DNA of 64,000 bases from Micromonospora sp. LH3U1 (GTDB lineage Bacteria; Actinomycetota; Actinomycetes; Mycobacteriales; Micromonosporaceae), in contig NZ_CP116936.1 in NCBI RefSeq assembly GCF_028475105.1, positions 3,099,501 to 3,163,500 on the forward strand, in the 5' to 3' direction. The translations under genes were made by a program, and so were the position numbers. Below the pieces are notes generated by a model. The model made no database searches and was not told the origin of the DNA. It saw nothing but the letters and a program-made list of their open reading frames with translations. This document shows positions 1 through 10,550 of the stretch, one piece after another. Position 1 is the stretch's first letter, and every line of letters begins with the position of its first letter.

Positions 1-1910
1 AGGGTGCCGCGTCGGGGGCCGCGTCGCAGGTGGACGGTGGCCCCCAGCCGGGCCGCGAGCTGGCCCACGACGACGAGCCCCATCGCCCGTACGGCGGCAA
101 CGTCGATCGCCGGTGGGCGGGCCAGCAGCTCGTTGAGCTGCTGCATCCGCTGCGGGGACAGCCCCACGCCCTCGTCGCTGACCTGGACGATGACGCGGTC
201 ACCCAGGCTCCGGCCGCTCACCCACGTCTCGCTGCCCGGCGGCGAGTACGTCGTCGCGTTGTCCATGAGTTCGGCGAGCAGGTGCACGACCTCGTCGACG
301 GTCTTGGCCGCCACGGCGACGTCCCCGTCGATCATGCCGAGCCGGATCCGCGCGTAGTGCTCGATCTGGGACAGCGCCGCCTGGAGCACCTGTTGCAGAG
401 GGACGTCGTTCTGGCGTACGCGACCGACGCCGACGCCGCCGAGCACCAGCAGGCTGGCGTTGATCCGGCCCATCCGGGTCGCCAGGTTGTCCAGTGTGTA
501 GAGCTGGTGCAGCCGGTCGGGATCGGTCTCATCCCGCTCGACCAGGTCGACCTGGGCCAGGACGGCATCGACGAGTCGCTGTTCGCGGCGGCTCAGGTGG
601 ATGAAGATGTCGGCGGTGTTGGCGCGCATGACGGCCTGCTCGGCGGCGGTCCGCACAGCGGCCTGGTGCACGGCGCTGAACGCCTGGCCCAGCTCGCCGA
701 TCTCGTCGTCACTGGACGCTTCGAGGGCGGCGGTGGAGTGCTGGCGGGCCAGCTTGTGCGGGTCGACGGCGGCGCTGCCCGGCTGTTGAAGTTGGGCCAC
801 CACGGCGGGGAGCTGTTCGAACGCCACAGCGTTGGCCGCGTCCCGCAGGCGACGCAGCCGCCGGGTGATCTGCCGGGCGACGGCCCAGGTCACCAGCGCG
901 GTCAGCACCAGTGCCAGGAGGACGCCGACCGCCTCGGCCACGGCCCTGCGTCGCTGGTCGGCGTGCGCGCTCCGGACGTCGTCGAGGACCGCGACGTCGA
1001 CCCGCCCTCGCAGCTCGGCCAGGCGGGCGGCGCGCGTCTGCGTGGTGGACACCCAGGCGGCGTTCTCCACCTGCAGTCGCGTTCCCGGCTGGGCTCGGAA
1101 CACCTCGTCCTGCATCCGTTGCAGGGCGAGCGCCTCCTTGCCGGTGCCGGCCTGTTCCCACCAGATGCTCCAGTCCGCAGGGGCCAGTGCCAGGAACGAC
1201 AGGCTCCCTTCGGTGTAGCTCGTCCGGGCCGCGGTGATGTCCTGCTGCATGGCGGGGGTCAGCTCGCCCGCCGCGACCGCGCGGAGCACGGCCACCTGCT
1301 GCTGACCGATCGCCTCCGCCGTCTTCGACAGCGCCGCCGAGGCCCGGATCCCGTCGGCGAGCCCAGCGTTGATCACGCCGTGCGAGACGTTCTCCCGGAA
1401 GTTGATCAGGTCGGCGATCGCGATGCGGTAGCTGAAGGTCATCGCCGACACCGAGGCGTGCGCCGCCGTGCGTACCTGGGTGCGCAGCGGGGCCAGGCCG
1501 TCCAGGGCCTCGTCGATGCGGCGCAGCAGGACGTGGTTGGCGTCGGCGTCGGAGGGCAGCAGGTCCCGTTGCCGGCGGTAGCGGGCGACCCCCTCGTCGG
1601 TGGCGGCGATCTCCGCGCCGAAGGCGTCCTGCTGCTCCGGTGCGGCATAGGTGAGCAGGTCGGCGGCGGCGATGCGTTCGCGTTGCAGCCGGTAGGCCAG
1701 GTCACCGGCCTCGGCGCCGACCTGTGCCAGGATCTGCAGGTCGCTGGCGCGGGCGGTCTGGCGTGCGCTCTCGGTCAGCGCGAGACCGGCGAAGCCGATC
1801 ACGGCGACGAGCGGTGCCGCGACGATGATGCGCATCCGGCCGGCGATCTTCCAACCGCGTCGACGGGTCGGGTAGGGTCGGGCCGCGTGGGACCGGGTGC
1901 TCGACGCCAA
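1..1910 (-). CDS. Nitrate/nitrite-sensing (NIT) domain histidine kinase, 3' end cut by window
   Basis: Membrane sensor kinase whose C-terminus lies beyond base 1. I translated the minus strand by hand. A basic N-terminus ([12 protein letters not shown]) precedes a membrane segment ([18 protein letters not shown]). A NIT-like extracellular region follows ([17 protein letters not shown]), then a second membrane segment ([17 protein letters not shown]), a HAMP-like stretch, a dimerisation region with [14 protein letters not shown], and an ATPase domain with [15 protein letters not shown] and VSDEGVGLS. This is the layout of actinobacterial conservon (CvnA-type) kinases, which are usually followed by roadblock, DUF742 and GTPase genes; those would lie left of the window. 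I chose the TTG at 1910 because GGGAG sits six bases upstream. An in-frame ATG at 1835 would cut into the basic/membrane region and is less likely. Confidence 0.85.
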   Translation of the reverse strand, partial: MASSTRSHAARPYPTRRRGWKIAGRMRIIVAAPLVAVIGFAGLALTESARQTARASDLQILAQVGAEAGDLAYRLQRERIAAADLLTYAAPEQQDAFGAEIAATDEGVARYRRQRDLLPSDADANHVLLRRIDEALDGLAPLRTQVRTAAHASVSAMTFSYRIAIADLINFRENVSHGVINAGLADGIRASAALSKTAEAIGQQQVAVLRAVAAGELTPAMQQDITAARTSYTEGSLSFLALAPADWSIWWEQAGTGKEALALQRMQDEVFRAQPGTRLQVENAAWVSTTQTRAARLAELRGRVDVAVLDDVRSAHADQRRRAVAEAVGVLLALVLTALVTWAVARQITRRLRRLRDAANAVAFEQLPAVVAQLQQPGSAAVDPHKLARQHSTAALEASSDDEIGELGQAFSAVHQAAVRTAAEQAVMRANTADIFIHLSRREQRLVDAVLAQVDLVERDETDPDRLHQLYTLDNLATRMGRINASLLVLGGVGVGRVRQNDVPLQQVLQAALSQIEHYARIRLGMIDGDVAVAAKTVDEVVHLLAELMDNATTYSPPGSETWVSGRSLGDRVIVQVSDEGVGLSPQRMQQLNELLARPPAIDVAAVRAMGLVVVGQLAARLGATVHLRRGPRRGT

Positions 1911-2224
1911 GATTGACTCCCACGACTCGTCGATGACGGTCTATTCGCACGTTGCCGAATGCAAGTCCCATTCGGCCGGAAGCCGCGCTCGTAGACCAGA
2001 CCTGGCCGTGGTACAAACTGCCCGTACCCGCATCTGTACCCAACGTCAGCAGCCGGTGACGCCGCGAAACCGAGCCGGGTTCGTGCGGTCAGCGCTGGTC
2101 GTCGAGGGGGCCAGTTGCCGGATGCCGCGTCCGGTCGTTCGGGTCGGGTTGGCCGTTGAGGACCTGGCCGATGAGCTCACGCAGCTCATCGATCGCGTCC
2201 ACCACGGCGCCCGGGTCACGCGCG
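1911..2224. other. Intergenic region with no recognised gene
   Basis: This 314-base stretch separates the start of the sensor kinase from the stop of the XRE gene, both on the minus strand. It must hold the kinase promoter. I see no convincing paired hexamers, palindrome or small gene. Overlapping open frames here have no recognisable protein features. Confidence 0.4.
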
Positions 2225-2566
2225 TCACGCCGGCCCTGCTGACGTGGCACCGGCCGATCCAGTTGGGCCGGGTCCGGGGAGCGGGGCGCGGCGGCCGTCG
2301 GCCGCCAACTGCTCGGCGGCGACCTGCGGCCACAGTGCCGCCAACCGGCCGCCGGTGCTGAGCACGTCGTCGCAGCGCACCGCGAACTCGTGGCTGCCGA
2401 ACCGGCGACCCGACTCGACCGCCGCGACCGTCTCCCGGCTGAACCGCACCAGATCCGCCAGGGCTCGCTGGGTCAGGCCCCGTCGGACGCGGCAGCTGCG
2501 CAGTTCCCATCGGAACCGCTGACTGGCCACAGAGTGAGCAGAGCTCGACGGGGACGTGTGCTCCAT
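2225..2566 (-). CDS. XRE-family helix-turn-helix regulator, short form
   Basis: A 113-residue DNA-binding protein. Residues about 18-70 form a Cro/C1-type HTH with the usual pattern: FRWELRSCRVRRGLTQRALA, then LVRFSRETVAAVESGRR. The rest (LSTGGRLAALWPQVAAE) resembles the start of the C-terminal part of the long Streptomyces-type XRE regulators, but the protein ends there, so it is either a short paralogue or a truncated one. The ATG at 2566 has AAGGTGAG upstream. It is not obviously in an operon: the P450 starts far to the right and reads the same way. Target genes are unknown. Confidence 0.75.
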   Translation of the reverse strand: MEHTSPSSSAHSVASQRFRWELRSCRVRRGLTQRALADLVRFSRETVAAVESGRRFGSHEFAVRCDDVLSTGGRLAALWPQVAAEQLAADGRRAPLPGPGPTGSAGATSAGPA

Positions 2567-2829
2567 GCGCTCACCTTCGTGGCAACGGGGAATCAGCAGC
2601 GGACATCAGATCGAGATCTGCCGATGCGCTGAACATTCATAGGGGACAATTCTTAACCCACGATGCGATGGGTGTGAAGACGTTCACGGACATGGATCGT
2701 CGGGCAAAGCGCGAAAAGTGCGTGCCGGACCCGTTGCGGGAGCCGGTTGGCCCCAGGTGGGGCCGGCAACGCCGGCCTGCCCCACACTCGGTCCGGCCGC
2801 AGGCCAGCCCCACTGGCGCTCGTTCACCA

Positions 2830-4122
2830 TCAGGCGGCGTGCACCTCGGTGGTCGCCCCACCTCGTGCCGCCGGGACGTCGGCGGGTGCCATGATATCGA
2901 TTGTCGCGAGCAGCGTGTGGTGCGCACGAAACGCGACATTGGGTTTGTATGAACGATGTTGCTCAGGCGTCAGCCGTAGGCCGGGAATGGCTGCGGCGAG
3001 CCGGGTCAGGGCGATCCCAGCCTCGAGTCGCGCCAATCCCGCCCCGATGCAGAAATGTGGACCGTGGCCGAACGAAACGTGATTCGCCCCGTCCGCCCGG
3101 TGCGGATCGAACTGATCCGGATGGGCGAAGACCGCAGGGTCGCGGTTCGCCGCTCCGATCAGCAGCAGACAGCGCGCCCCCGCGGGAATCGTGACCTCTC
3201 CCAGGGTGACCTCTCGGCTGGTCACCCGGAGCCAGCCGTCGATGGCGGGCGCGAACCGGAGCGTCTCGGCCACGAACGCGGGGACGACCCCCGGATCCGC
3301 GGCGATCGCCGACCACCGCTGCGGGCTGGACAACGCCTGGTCGAGGGCGTGGGCGAGCAGCCCGGCGGTGGTCTCGTGGCCGGCGACCAGGAGATTGAAG
3401 GCCAGGCTCGCCACCTCGGGCACCGTCAGCACCGCGTCATCGTCGTCCCGGTAGGCCAGAGCCCGGCTGATGAAGTCCTCGCCCTGATGTCCGCTGTCCA
3501 CCCGCTGGCGGACAAGTTCCTCGCAGTATTGCCAGAACTCCAGCAGGCTCTGCGCCAGGCGTGCCTGCTCGGCCGGGTCCGGCTGCCCCCAGATGAGGGC
3601 GATCTGACCGTCCGCCCACCTCCGGATCCGCCCGATGTCGGCGTCGGGTACCCCGAGGATGTCCAGGACCACCAGCAGGGGTAGTTCGGTGGCGAATTCC
3701 GGGATCAGGTCGACCTGGTCGCCCTGGCGGGTGGCGAGGCGGGACACCAGCTGGTCGACCCGGCGCCGGATGATCGCGCCGTACTCGGCCTCGACCCGGT
3801 CGGGGGTGTTCGCGAAGGTCGCCCGTAGGGCCCGGCGGGTGCGCGGGTGCACCGGTGGGTCCGCGGCGGCCGTCGTGGGTGGCACGTCGATCTGCATGAA
3901 CACGCTCATCGCCTCCGGAGACACCTCGTAGACCGGGGCGAGGGTGAGGGCGTTGGCGAACGTCGCGGCGTCGGCGAGGGCGCGCCGGACGTGTGCGTGC
4001 CTGCTGATCAACCACAGGCCCAGGTCCTCGGCGTAGTGCACCCCGTCGGGATCGTCGAGAATGCGCCGCCACATACTTGCCGGATCGATGAGATAGGCCC
4101 CGGCGAACGGATTCAACCGCAT
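2830..4122 (-). CDS. Cytochrome P450
   Basis: Soluble bacterial P450 of 430 residues, normal length for class I enzymes. It has the I-helix oxygen-activation motif AGHETTAG (about residue 245), the ExxR motif in ETLRF (about 285) and the heme-cysteine loop FGHGPHFCIGAG (about 350). It should mono-oxygenate a small molecule and needs a ferredoxin and reductase, neither of which is adjacent. The ATG at 4122 has a strong AGGAGG six bases upstream. No biosynthetic genes flank it, so the substrate cannot be inferred. It is close in type to macrolide/terpenoid-tailoring and xenobiotic P450s, but I cannot assign a CYP family by eye. Confidence 0.93.
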   Translation of the reverse strand: MRLNPFAGAYLIDPASMWRRILDDPDGVHYAEDLGLWLISRHAHVRRALADAATFANALTLAPVYEVSPEAMSVFMQIDVPPTTAAADPPVHPRTRRALRATFANTPDRVEAEYGAIIRRRVDQLVSRLATRQGDQVDLIPEFATELPLLVVLDILGVPDADIGRIRRWADGQIALIWGQPDPAEQARLAQSLLEFWQYCEELVRQRVDSGHQGEDFISRALAYRDDDDAVLTVPEVASLAFNLLVAGHETTAGLLAHALDQALSSPQRWSAIAADPGVVPAFVAETLRFAPAIDGWLRVTSREVTLGEVTIPAGARCLLLIGAANRDPAVFAHPDQFDPHRADGANHVSFGHGPHFCIGAGLARLEAGIALTRLAAAIPGLRLTPEQHRSYKPNVAFRAHHTLLATIDIMAPADVPAARGGATTEVHAA

Positions 4123-4569
4123 GGAAAGCCTCCTGATGCACGCGGCGGCGAAACAGGCAGCGCCCCCATTCAGCGGACCACGTCACTCGGACCGATAATG
4201 GCGCGCATCTGCCTCTGGCTCTTTACGGTGCGCTGACCGCCTGCGCAAGTCAAGATTCGTAGCAGTCTATTTATTGCTCGGCATTGTTGCGTGCTGCAAT
4301 GGACGGTCGAATCCGGCTGGATGCAAGTTGCGACTCGGTACTTGCCGTCGGTGTCAGCGATAACACGACGATCAGGGGCGGCCGGAGCGGACAACCGACC
4401 AGGACGGACGGTGGAATCATCTCGCCGTTTCCCTCATGACCGGAGAAACGACCTCCGGGACGGAGCGTGACGACCGGCGTCCGGTCGCCTGCCCCAAACT
4501 CGCGGCGCGGGGGGCTCCGGCACAGGCCGGAACCCCCCTATGTCGTGCTGTCCTGACGACCCGGACCGG
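4123..4569. other. Intergenic region between GH2 stop and P450 start
   Basis: This 447-base region holds the P450 promoter region (minus strand) on the right and the GH2 terminator (described separately) on the left. The part around 4240-4320 is distinctly AT-richer than its surroundings. Short open frames here have no recognisable product. Confidence 0.4.
4509..4538 (-). terminator. Hairpin terminator after the GH2 gene
   Basis: Read on the minus strand, a GGGGGGTTCCGGC arm pairs with GCCGGAGCCCCCC around a 4-base loop; the only imperfection is one G-T pair. It lies about 30 bases past the GH2 stop codon. There is no long T tract, as is common in high-GC actinomycetes. Confidence 0.65.
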
Positions 4570-6924
4570 TCAGGGCGCCCACGGGGCGGCGATGTTCCAG
4601 GTGCTGTCGGCGGCCCACAACGCCGGCGTGTTGTACGCGTCGCCGCCGGCACCGTCGCTCAGCCAGACCTCCGAGTTGTAGTGCCGCAGGTATCTACCCC
4701 GGAAGTTGTACGACTCCAGCGACACTCCTGTGCCTGTCAGTCCGACGCGTGCGCACCAGGTGGCGTCGGCACGCATGAGCGCGGAGCCGTCGTCCGGCGA
4801 GTTGCGGATCCGGGAGTTCTGGTGGCGCAGGTACTGCCCGGAGAAGTTGACCGACTCGAACGAGTAGCAGCTGCTGTCGGCCAGACCGGGCCGCACCGTG
4901 TACGTGGCGTCGGCCTTGAGCAGGCTGGAACTGGCGGCGTCGACCACCGCCGTGTAGGCCAGGCTGTCCTGATGGCGCAGGTACCGGTTGGTGTAGCCGG
5001 GCGTGGTGACCTGCAACGACCGTCGGGTGTTGACCGGCAGGGCGACGGGCGCCGAGTTCCCGATGGCCTTTGAGGCGTTGATCAGTGCGGTGTTCGCGGC
5101 GCGGACCCGCGCCTGATCCATTTTGATCACTTGTCGGTCGTAGGTGAGGAAGCCGTTCAGCTCGCCCTCCAGGTCGGTGATCTCGGTGTAGACCGAGGCG
5201 CTGAGCCCCTTGCCGAGCATCAGGTTCTGGCTGCCCTGCACCAGCCCCACGTACCGGTCCGTGAGCGCGTTCGAACTGGACTGCCATTCGTAGGCGAAGA
5301 AGCTGCCGTTCGGGCTGTACTCGTGGCCCGGCGTGTGCAGGCCCAGGCCGCCGAACTCGCCGAGCACTGCGATCCGGCTGCTTGACGGTACGGGGGAACC
5401 CGGTCCGAGGTAGACGTGCCAGTCGTCGATGTCACCGTTGCCGGGGTTGCCGAGGGACTGGCAGCAGTTGTGGCCGCTGTGCGGGTTGACCAGGCGGGTC
5501 GGGTCCTGGTTCTTGATGTTCTGCGCGACCCTGCGGGTGTCGGCCAGGGCCCGCTCACCCCAACCCTCGTTGTAGGGCGTGTACGCGATCACGGCAGGCG
5601 AGCTGCGGTGCTCGTCGACGATCTCGCGTGCCTCGGTCTCGAACTGCGCCTGCTGGGCGTCGGTGGGGTTGATGTCCTGCGCGGTCATCGACGGGATGTC
5701 CTGCCAGACCAGGAGGCCGAGGCGGTCCGCGTGGTAGAACCAGCGCTGCGGTTCGACCTTGATGTGCTTGCGCACCATGTTGAAGCCGAGATCCTTGTGC
5801 TTCTGCAGGTCGAAGGCGAGGGCGGTGTCGGTCGGCGCGGTGTACAGCCCGTCCGGCCAGTAGCCCTGGTCGAGGGTGCCGACCTGGAACACGAACTGCC
5901 CGTTGAGCTTGGGGCGCAGCACCCCGTTCACCAGGCCGGTAGTGATCTCACGCATCCCGAAGTAGTGCGTGGTCCGGTCCACGGTGGCAGCTCCGGCGTT
6001 GCGGAGGGTTACCCGGAGGTTGTAGAGGAACGGGTCGTCGGGTGACCAGCGGCGAGCGTTGGGCACCGGCACGCTGAACTCGGTGAAACCGCCGGTGGCC
6101 GAGCCGACCACGGTGCTTCCGTTCAGCGCCTCGGCGAGCACGCTGTGGCCGCTCACGTCGCCCCGGGTGAAGACCCGGACCCGCAGGGTGTTGTTGCTCA
6201 GGTTCGGATAGACGTCCACGCTGCTGATGGAGGCCGTGGGCACCGGCTCCATCCACACCGTCTGCCAGATGCCCGAGCTGGGGGTGTAGAAAATCCCGCT
6301 GGGTGTCTTGGTCTGCTTGCCGATGGGGGGCAGGCTGCCGTTCTGCCCAGTGTCGGTGGGGTCCCAGACCTTCACGACGATCTCGTTGGCTCCGGCGGTG
6401 AGCTGGGGGGTCACGTCGAAGGTGAAGGCGTCGTAGCCGCCGGTGTGCGCACCGACCCGGACGCCGTTGACCCAGACGGTGCTCTGCCAGTCGACGGCGC
6501 CGAAGTGCAGCAGGGTCCGCCGACCCGACCAGTTCGCCGGGATGGTGACGGTGCGCCGGTAGAACAGGTAGTTGCGGTTGTCGTTGGCGGCCCGTTGGAT
6601 GCCGGACAGTGCGCTCTCCACCGGGAAGGGCACGTTGACCCGCTCGGGCAGGTTGATGCCGAACTGCGGGGCGTCGTCGGTGCCGGACTGGCGGAGCTGC
6701 CACTCGCCGTTGAGATTGAGCCAGTCGGGCCGCGTCATCTGCGGTCGCGGGTACTCCGGCAGTGGTGTGCCGACCAACGCCTGACTGGTCCAGGGGGTGG
6801 TCAGTGGCGGCGTCTTGGGAGGGGCGGCCTGTGCCGGCCGGGTGGGCGCGGCGAACAGGCCGGCGACCAGGGTGAGGATCAGCAGCAGAGGCAGGGCGGG
6901 GCGGATGCGGACCTGTCGTGTCAT
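4570..6924 (-). CDS. Secreted GH2-family glycosidase with C-terminal AbfB-like (CBM42) domain
   Basis: A 784-residue exported glycosidase. The start chosen is the ATG at 6924: it has GGAG five bases upstream and opens directly into a signal peptide (MTRQVRIRPALPLLLILTLV, ending near PAQA). An earlier in-frame start would put 33 unlike residues in front. After the signal come a GH2 sugar-binding sandwich, an Ig-like domain and a TIM barrel with the acid/base glutamate in TPYNEGWGERA and a likely nucleophile glutamate in VLGEFGGLG. Residues about 635-784 contain repeated YLRH motifs (NRYLRHQDS, GQYLRHQNS, GRYLRHYNS), typical of arabinose-binding AbfB domains. The substrate is probably a plant arabino- or galacto-polysaccharide; the exact bond is not assignable. 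It is divergent from a LacI regulator with an operator between. Confidence 0.9.
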   Translation of the reverse strand: MTRQVRIRPALPLLLILTLVAGLFAAPTRPAQAAPPKTPPLTTPWTSQALVGTPLPEYPRPQMTRPDWLNLNGEWQLRQSGTDDAPQFGINLPERVNVPFPVESALSGIQRAANDNRNYLFYRRTVTIPANWSGRRTLLHFGAVDWQSTVWVNGVRVGAHTGGYDAFTFDVTPQLTAGANEIVVKVWDPTDTGQNGSLPPIGKQTKTPSGIFYTPSSGIWQTVWMEPVPTASISSVDVYPNLSNNTLRVRVFTRGDVSGHSVLAEALNGSTVVGSATGGFTEFSVPVPNARRWSPDDPFLYNLRVTLRNAGAATVDRTTHYFGMREITTGLVNGVLRPKLNGQFVFQVGTLDQGYWPDGLYTAPTDTALAFDLQKHKDLGFNMVRKHIKVEPQRWFYHADRLGLLVWQDIPSMTAQDINPTDAQQAQFETEAREIVDEHRSSPAVIAYTPYNEGWGERALADTRRVAQNIKNQDPTRLVNPHSGHNCCQSLGNPGNGDIDDWHVYLGPGSPVPSSSRIAVLGEFGGLGLHTPGHEYSPNGSFFAYEWQSSSNALTDRYVGLVQGSQNLMLGKGLSASVYTEITDLEGELNGFLTYDRQVIKMDQARVRAANTALINASKAIGNSAPVALPVNTRRSLQVTTPGYTNRYLRHQDSLAYTAVVDAASSSLLKADATYTVRPGLADSSCYSFESVNFSGQYLRHQNSRIRNSPDDGSALMRADATWCARVGLTGTGVSLESYNFRGRYLRHYNSEVWLSDGAGGDAYNTPALWAADSTWNIAAPWAP

Positions 6925-7085
6925 GCCGTCTCCGGGGGGCGAGTCGCCGCGGGCGGTGCAGCCGGGCCCGAAGCGCGTTGGCGGTGGGCATCGGGTGGCC
7001 ACGTGACGAGGGACGGGCATCACGGATGGATGTCGGTGGGATTCCCGTGGTCAAACAATGGCGGTTTGATTGACATCCATCACCA

Positions 7086-7105
7086 CCTCTATAACGTTAT
7101 AGAGG
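7086..7105. promoter_or_regulatory. Perfect 20-bp palindromic operator, LacI type
   Basis: CCTCTATAACGTTATAGAGG is a perfect inverted repeat with the central CG typical of LacI-family operators. It lies between the divergent GH2 gene (start 6924) and the LacI gene (start 7181). It is therefore the likely binding site for that regulator, controlling both promoters. Confidence 0.8.
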
Positions 7106-7180
7106 CCTGCCGGGCATCTCGTCAATCCTTGCCTGTCAATGTCGTGCAGATCGCCAGCCGGATTCGCGAAAGGTCGGTGG

Positions 7181-8197
7181 ATGGGTGTCAGCCTGAAGGA
7201 CATAGCCGAGCGCGCCGGCGTCTCGCTGGCCACGGTCTCGAACGTGGTCAACGGGTACCGGCCGGTGGGGGAGCGGACCCGGCAGCGCGTGCAGCAGGCG
7301 GTCGACGAACTCGGGTACACCCCCAACCTCAGCGCCCGGCACCTCCGTCGGGGGCGTACCGGCCTGATCGCCCTGGCCATCCCGGAACTGAACAACCCCT
7401 ACTTCGCCGAGCTGGCCGAGATCGCCATCTCCGAGGCCGCCGGGCTCGGCTACACGCTCGTGATGGAGAACACCGCCGCAGACCGAGGGGAGGAGCTGGC
7501 CCTCCTCGACGGCTCCCGGCGGCACACCATCGACGGCCTGATCCTCAGTCCGGTGCGGATCGGCCGGAAGGAAGTGCTGGCCCGGGCCGCCGACAGTCCA
7601 CTCGTGCTGATCGGCGAGGGCGTCTACGACGTGCCGCACGATCACATCGCCATCGACAACGTGGCCGCCAGCCACGCGGCGATCCAGCATCTCGTGGCGA
7701 TCGGTCGCCGCCGGATAGCGTTCATCGGCGCCACTCCGGGCGGTGACCGGCAGTCGGCGCACCTGCGTGTACGCGGCTACCGGGAGGCCCTGGCCGCCGC
7801 CGGCCTGCCGTACCGCCCGCGGTTGGTCGCCCGCACCGACGCCTTCGGCCGACTGGACGGCAAGCGGGCCATGCGTGACCTGCTCGCCCTCGGTGACCCA
7901 CCGGACGCGGTGTTCGGCTACAACGACCTGGTCGCCCTCGGCGCGCTGCGGGCGTTGACCGAGGCCGGTCGCCGGGTGCCCGACGACGTCGCGGTGGTCG
8001 GAATCGACGACATCGAGGAGGGGCGGTTCAGTACCCCGACCCTCACCACGATCGCACCGGACAAGAGGGAGATCGGCCGACTCGCGGTGCGCCGCCTCAT
8101 CGCCCGTATCGAGGGCGCGGAGGTAACGGCGCCGCTGACCGTGCAGACGCCGTTCCGGCTCATCCGACGGGAGAGCACCGGCACGCCGGGCGGCTGA
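7181..8197 (+). CDS. LacI-family transcriptional regulator (GH2 repressor)
   Basis: A 338-residue repressor. The N-terminus (VSLKDIAERAGVSLATVSNV, then VNGYRPV) is a classical LacI HTH with hinge helix. The remainder is a periplasmic-binding-protein-like sugar-sensing domain (GLIALAIPELNNPYFAELAE, IDGLILSP, DAVFGYNDLVALGALRAL). The ATG at 7181 was chosen over an upstream start because it places the HTH right at the N-terminus and has GAAAGG upstream. It is divergent from the GH2 glycosidase with a perfect palindrome between them, so it most likely represses that gene and itself until an oligosaccharide inducer binds. Confidence 0.92.
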   Translation: MGVSLKDIAERAGVSLATVSNVVNGYRPVGERTRQRVQQAVDELGYTPNLSARHLRRGRTGLIALAIPELNNPYFAELAEIAISEAAGLGYTLVMENTAADRGEELALLDGSRRHTIDGLILSPVRIGRKEVLARAADSPLVLIGEGVYDVPHDHIAIDNVAASHAAIQHLVAIGRRRIAFIGATPGGDRQSAHLRVRGYREALAAAGLPYRPRLVARTDAFGRLDGKRAMRDLLALGDPPDAVFGYNDLVALGALRALTEAGRRVPDDVAVVGIDDIEEGRFSTPTLTTIAPDKREIGRLAVRRLIARIEGAEVTAPLTVQTPFRLIRRESTGTPGG

Positions 8198-8280
8198 CGA
8201 CCGGTCGCCCGAGATCCATAGCGTCGGTGGTACGACCCAGAGAGGATGACCCGCAACATCCACGAATCTCAATATGATGA

Positions 8281-9132
<852 letters not shown>

Positions 9133-9145
9133 CCGTACGACCGCT

Positions 9146-9178
9146 CGGACGGCCCGGACGCGATGTCCGGGCCGTCCG
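9146..9178 (+). terminator. Hairpin terminator after the serine protease gene
   Basis: A perfect 14-bp stem (CGGACGGCCCGGAC pairing with GTCCGGGCCGTCCG) has a 5-base GCGAT loop. It starts 13 bases after the protease stop and precedes pdxY. Confidence 0.75.
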
Positions 9179-9274
9179 TTCGTGCCGTCACCGACGGGTG
9201 AGCGCCACGTGGGCCACCCGACAGAAACGGCGGGCCGCGCGTGCGACGCCTGCCGGTACGGCCATGATGGGCCG

Positions 9275-10126
9275 GTGAAGATCCTGTCCATTCAGTCGTC
9301 GGTCGCCTACGGTCACGTCGGCAACTCGGCGGCAGTCTTCCCCCTGCAGCGGCTCGGGCACGAGGTCTGGCCGGTCCTGACGGTGCACTTCTCCAACCAC
9401 ACCGGATACGGCGCGTGGCGTGGTCCGATGTTGGCGGCGGCCGACGTGGCCGAGGTGATCGCGGGCATCGCGGACCGAGGTGTCCTCGGCGGCGCCGACG
9501 CGGTGCTGTCCGGCTACCAGGGCGACCCGGCCATGGGCGCGGTGATCCTGGACGCGGTGGAGACGGTCAAGGCGACCAACCCGGCCGCGGTGTACTGCTG
9601 CGACCCGGTGATGGGCGACGCCGGTCGCGGGATGTTCGTCCGGCCCGGCATTCCGGAGTATCTGCGGGACACCGTCGTGCCGCGCGCGGACATCATCACG
9701 CCGAACCACTTCGAGCTCGACTTCCTCGCCGGCCGTACGACGAACTCGCTGGGCGAGGTGCTCGACGCGGTCGACGTGGTGCGCGCGACCGGGCCGCGCA
9801 ACGTCCTGGTGACCAGCGTGCTCCACGGCGACCTGCCGCCGGACTCGCTGGAGGTGGTGGCCGTCTCGGACGAGGGCGCCTGGGCGGTGACCACACCACT
9901 GCTGCCGATCAACCCGAACGGCGGGGGTGACGTCACCGCGGCGTTGTACCTCGCGCATCTGTGGACGACCGGCTCACCCGCGACGGCGCTGGAACGCACC
10001 ATCGCCTCCGTCTTCGCCGTCCTCGAGGCGACCCTCGCGGCGGGCACCCGGGAGATCCAGCTGATCGCGGCACAGGACGTGATCGCCGACCCGCCGGCCC
10101 GGTTCACCGCCCGCCGGCTCCGCTGA
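9275..10126 (+). CDS. pdxY: Pyridoxal kinase PdxY
   Basis: A 283-residue PfkB/ribokinase-like kinase that phosphorylates pyridoxal in vitamin B6 salvage. The N-terminus KILSIQSSVAYGHVGNSAAV and the segments GYQGDPAMG, YCCDPVMGD, ITPNHFELDFL and VTSVL are the PdxK/PdxY signature. The anion-hole/catalytic region reads NPNGGGDVTAAL, a GGGD variant of the usual GxGD. I use the GTG at 9275 because the conserved protein begins there; the longer reading adds 31 unlike residues. It stands alone, convergent with the ABM gene. Confidence 0.9.
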   Translation: MKILSIQSSVAYGHVGNSAAVFPLQRLGHEVWPVLTVHFSNHTGYGAWRGPMLAAADVAEVIAGIADRGVLGGADAVLSGYQGDPAMGAVILDAVETVKATNPAAVYCCDPVMGDAGRGMFVRPGIPEYLRDTVVPRADIITPNHFELDFLAGRTTNSLGEVLDAVDVVRATGPRNVLVTSVLHGDLPPDSLEVVAVSDEGAWAVTTPLLPINPNGGGDVTAALYLAHLWTTGSPATALERTIASVFAVLEATLAAGTREIQLIAAQDVIADPPARFTARRLR

Positions 10127-10179
10127 CGGCGGGTCGACACCGACGCGCCGGCGGGTCGAGGACCACGCGCCAGCGGCGG

Positions 10180-10512
10180 TCAGCGGCCCTCGGGGACGGC
10201 CATCTCGCCGAGCAGCGACCAGTCCTCCTGCGGCACGGTGGCGTTCACGATGCGCGGCGTCGCGGCCAGGTGCGGCGGCAGGGTCTCCTGTGCCGTGCGG
10301 AAGTGGGCGGACTGCACGTGGGCCGCACCGGCCTGGTCGTCGCGGAACGCCTCGACCAGCACGTACTCGGTCGGGTCGTCCAGGCTGCGGGACCAGTCGA
10401 ACCACAGGCAGCCGGGCTCGGCCCGGGTCGCCTCGGTGAAGTCGGCGGCGATCTGCGGCCACCGGTCGGCGTGCTCGGGCAGGACCCGGAACTTGGCGGT
10501 AATGAAGATCAT
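10180..10512 (-). CDS. ABM-domain (antibiotic biosynthesis monooxygenase-like) protein, putative quinol monooxygenase
   Basis: A 110-residue single-domain protein. FITAKFRVLPEHADRW, EPGCLWFDWSRS, YVLVEAFRDDQAGAAHVQSA and HFRTAQE match the dimeric alpha-beta ABM barrel found in YgiN-type quinol monooxygenases and small heme-independent oxygenases. No cofactor is expected. The gene stands between convergent pdxY and the downstream end of the large ATPase operon. The substrate is not inferable. Confidence 0.82.
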   Translation of the reverse strand: MIFITAKFRVLPEHADRWPQIAADFTEATRAEPGCLWFDWSRSLDDPTEYVLVEAFRDDQAGAAHVQSAHFRTAQETLPPHLAATPRIVNATVPQEDWSLLGEMAVPEGR

Positions 10513-10550
10513 GGCCTCAGGCTACCCAGCACGCCCGAGGTGCGGGTGGG

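Noticed and set aside
30-1916. A 628-codon plus-strand open frame
   Set aside because: It is the antisense shadow of the NIT-domain kinase; the minus strand has clear HAMP and ATPase motifs while this frame is low-complexity Gly/Val/Asp-rich.
2745-2780. Several GGCC-rich hairpins downstream of the P450 gene
   Set aside because: Multiple mutually exclusive short stems are possible in this GC-rich stretch; I could not single out one terminator.
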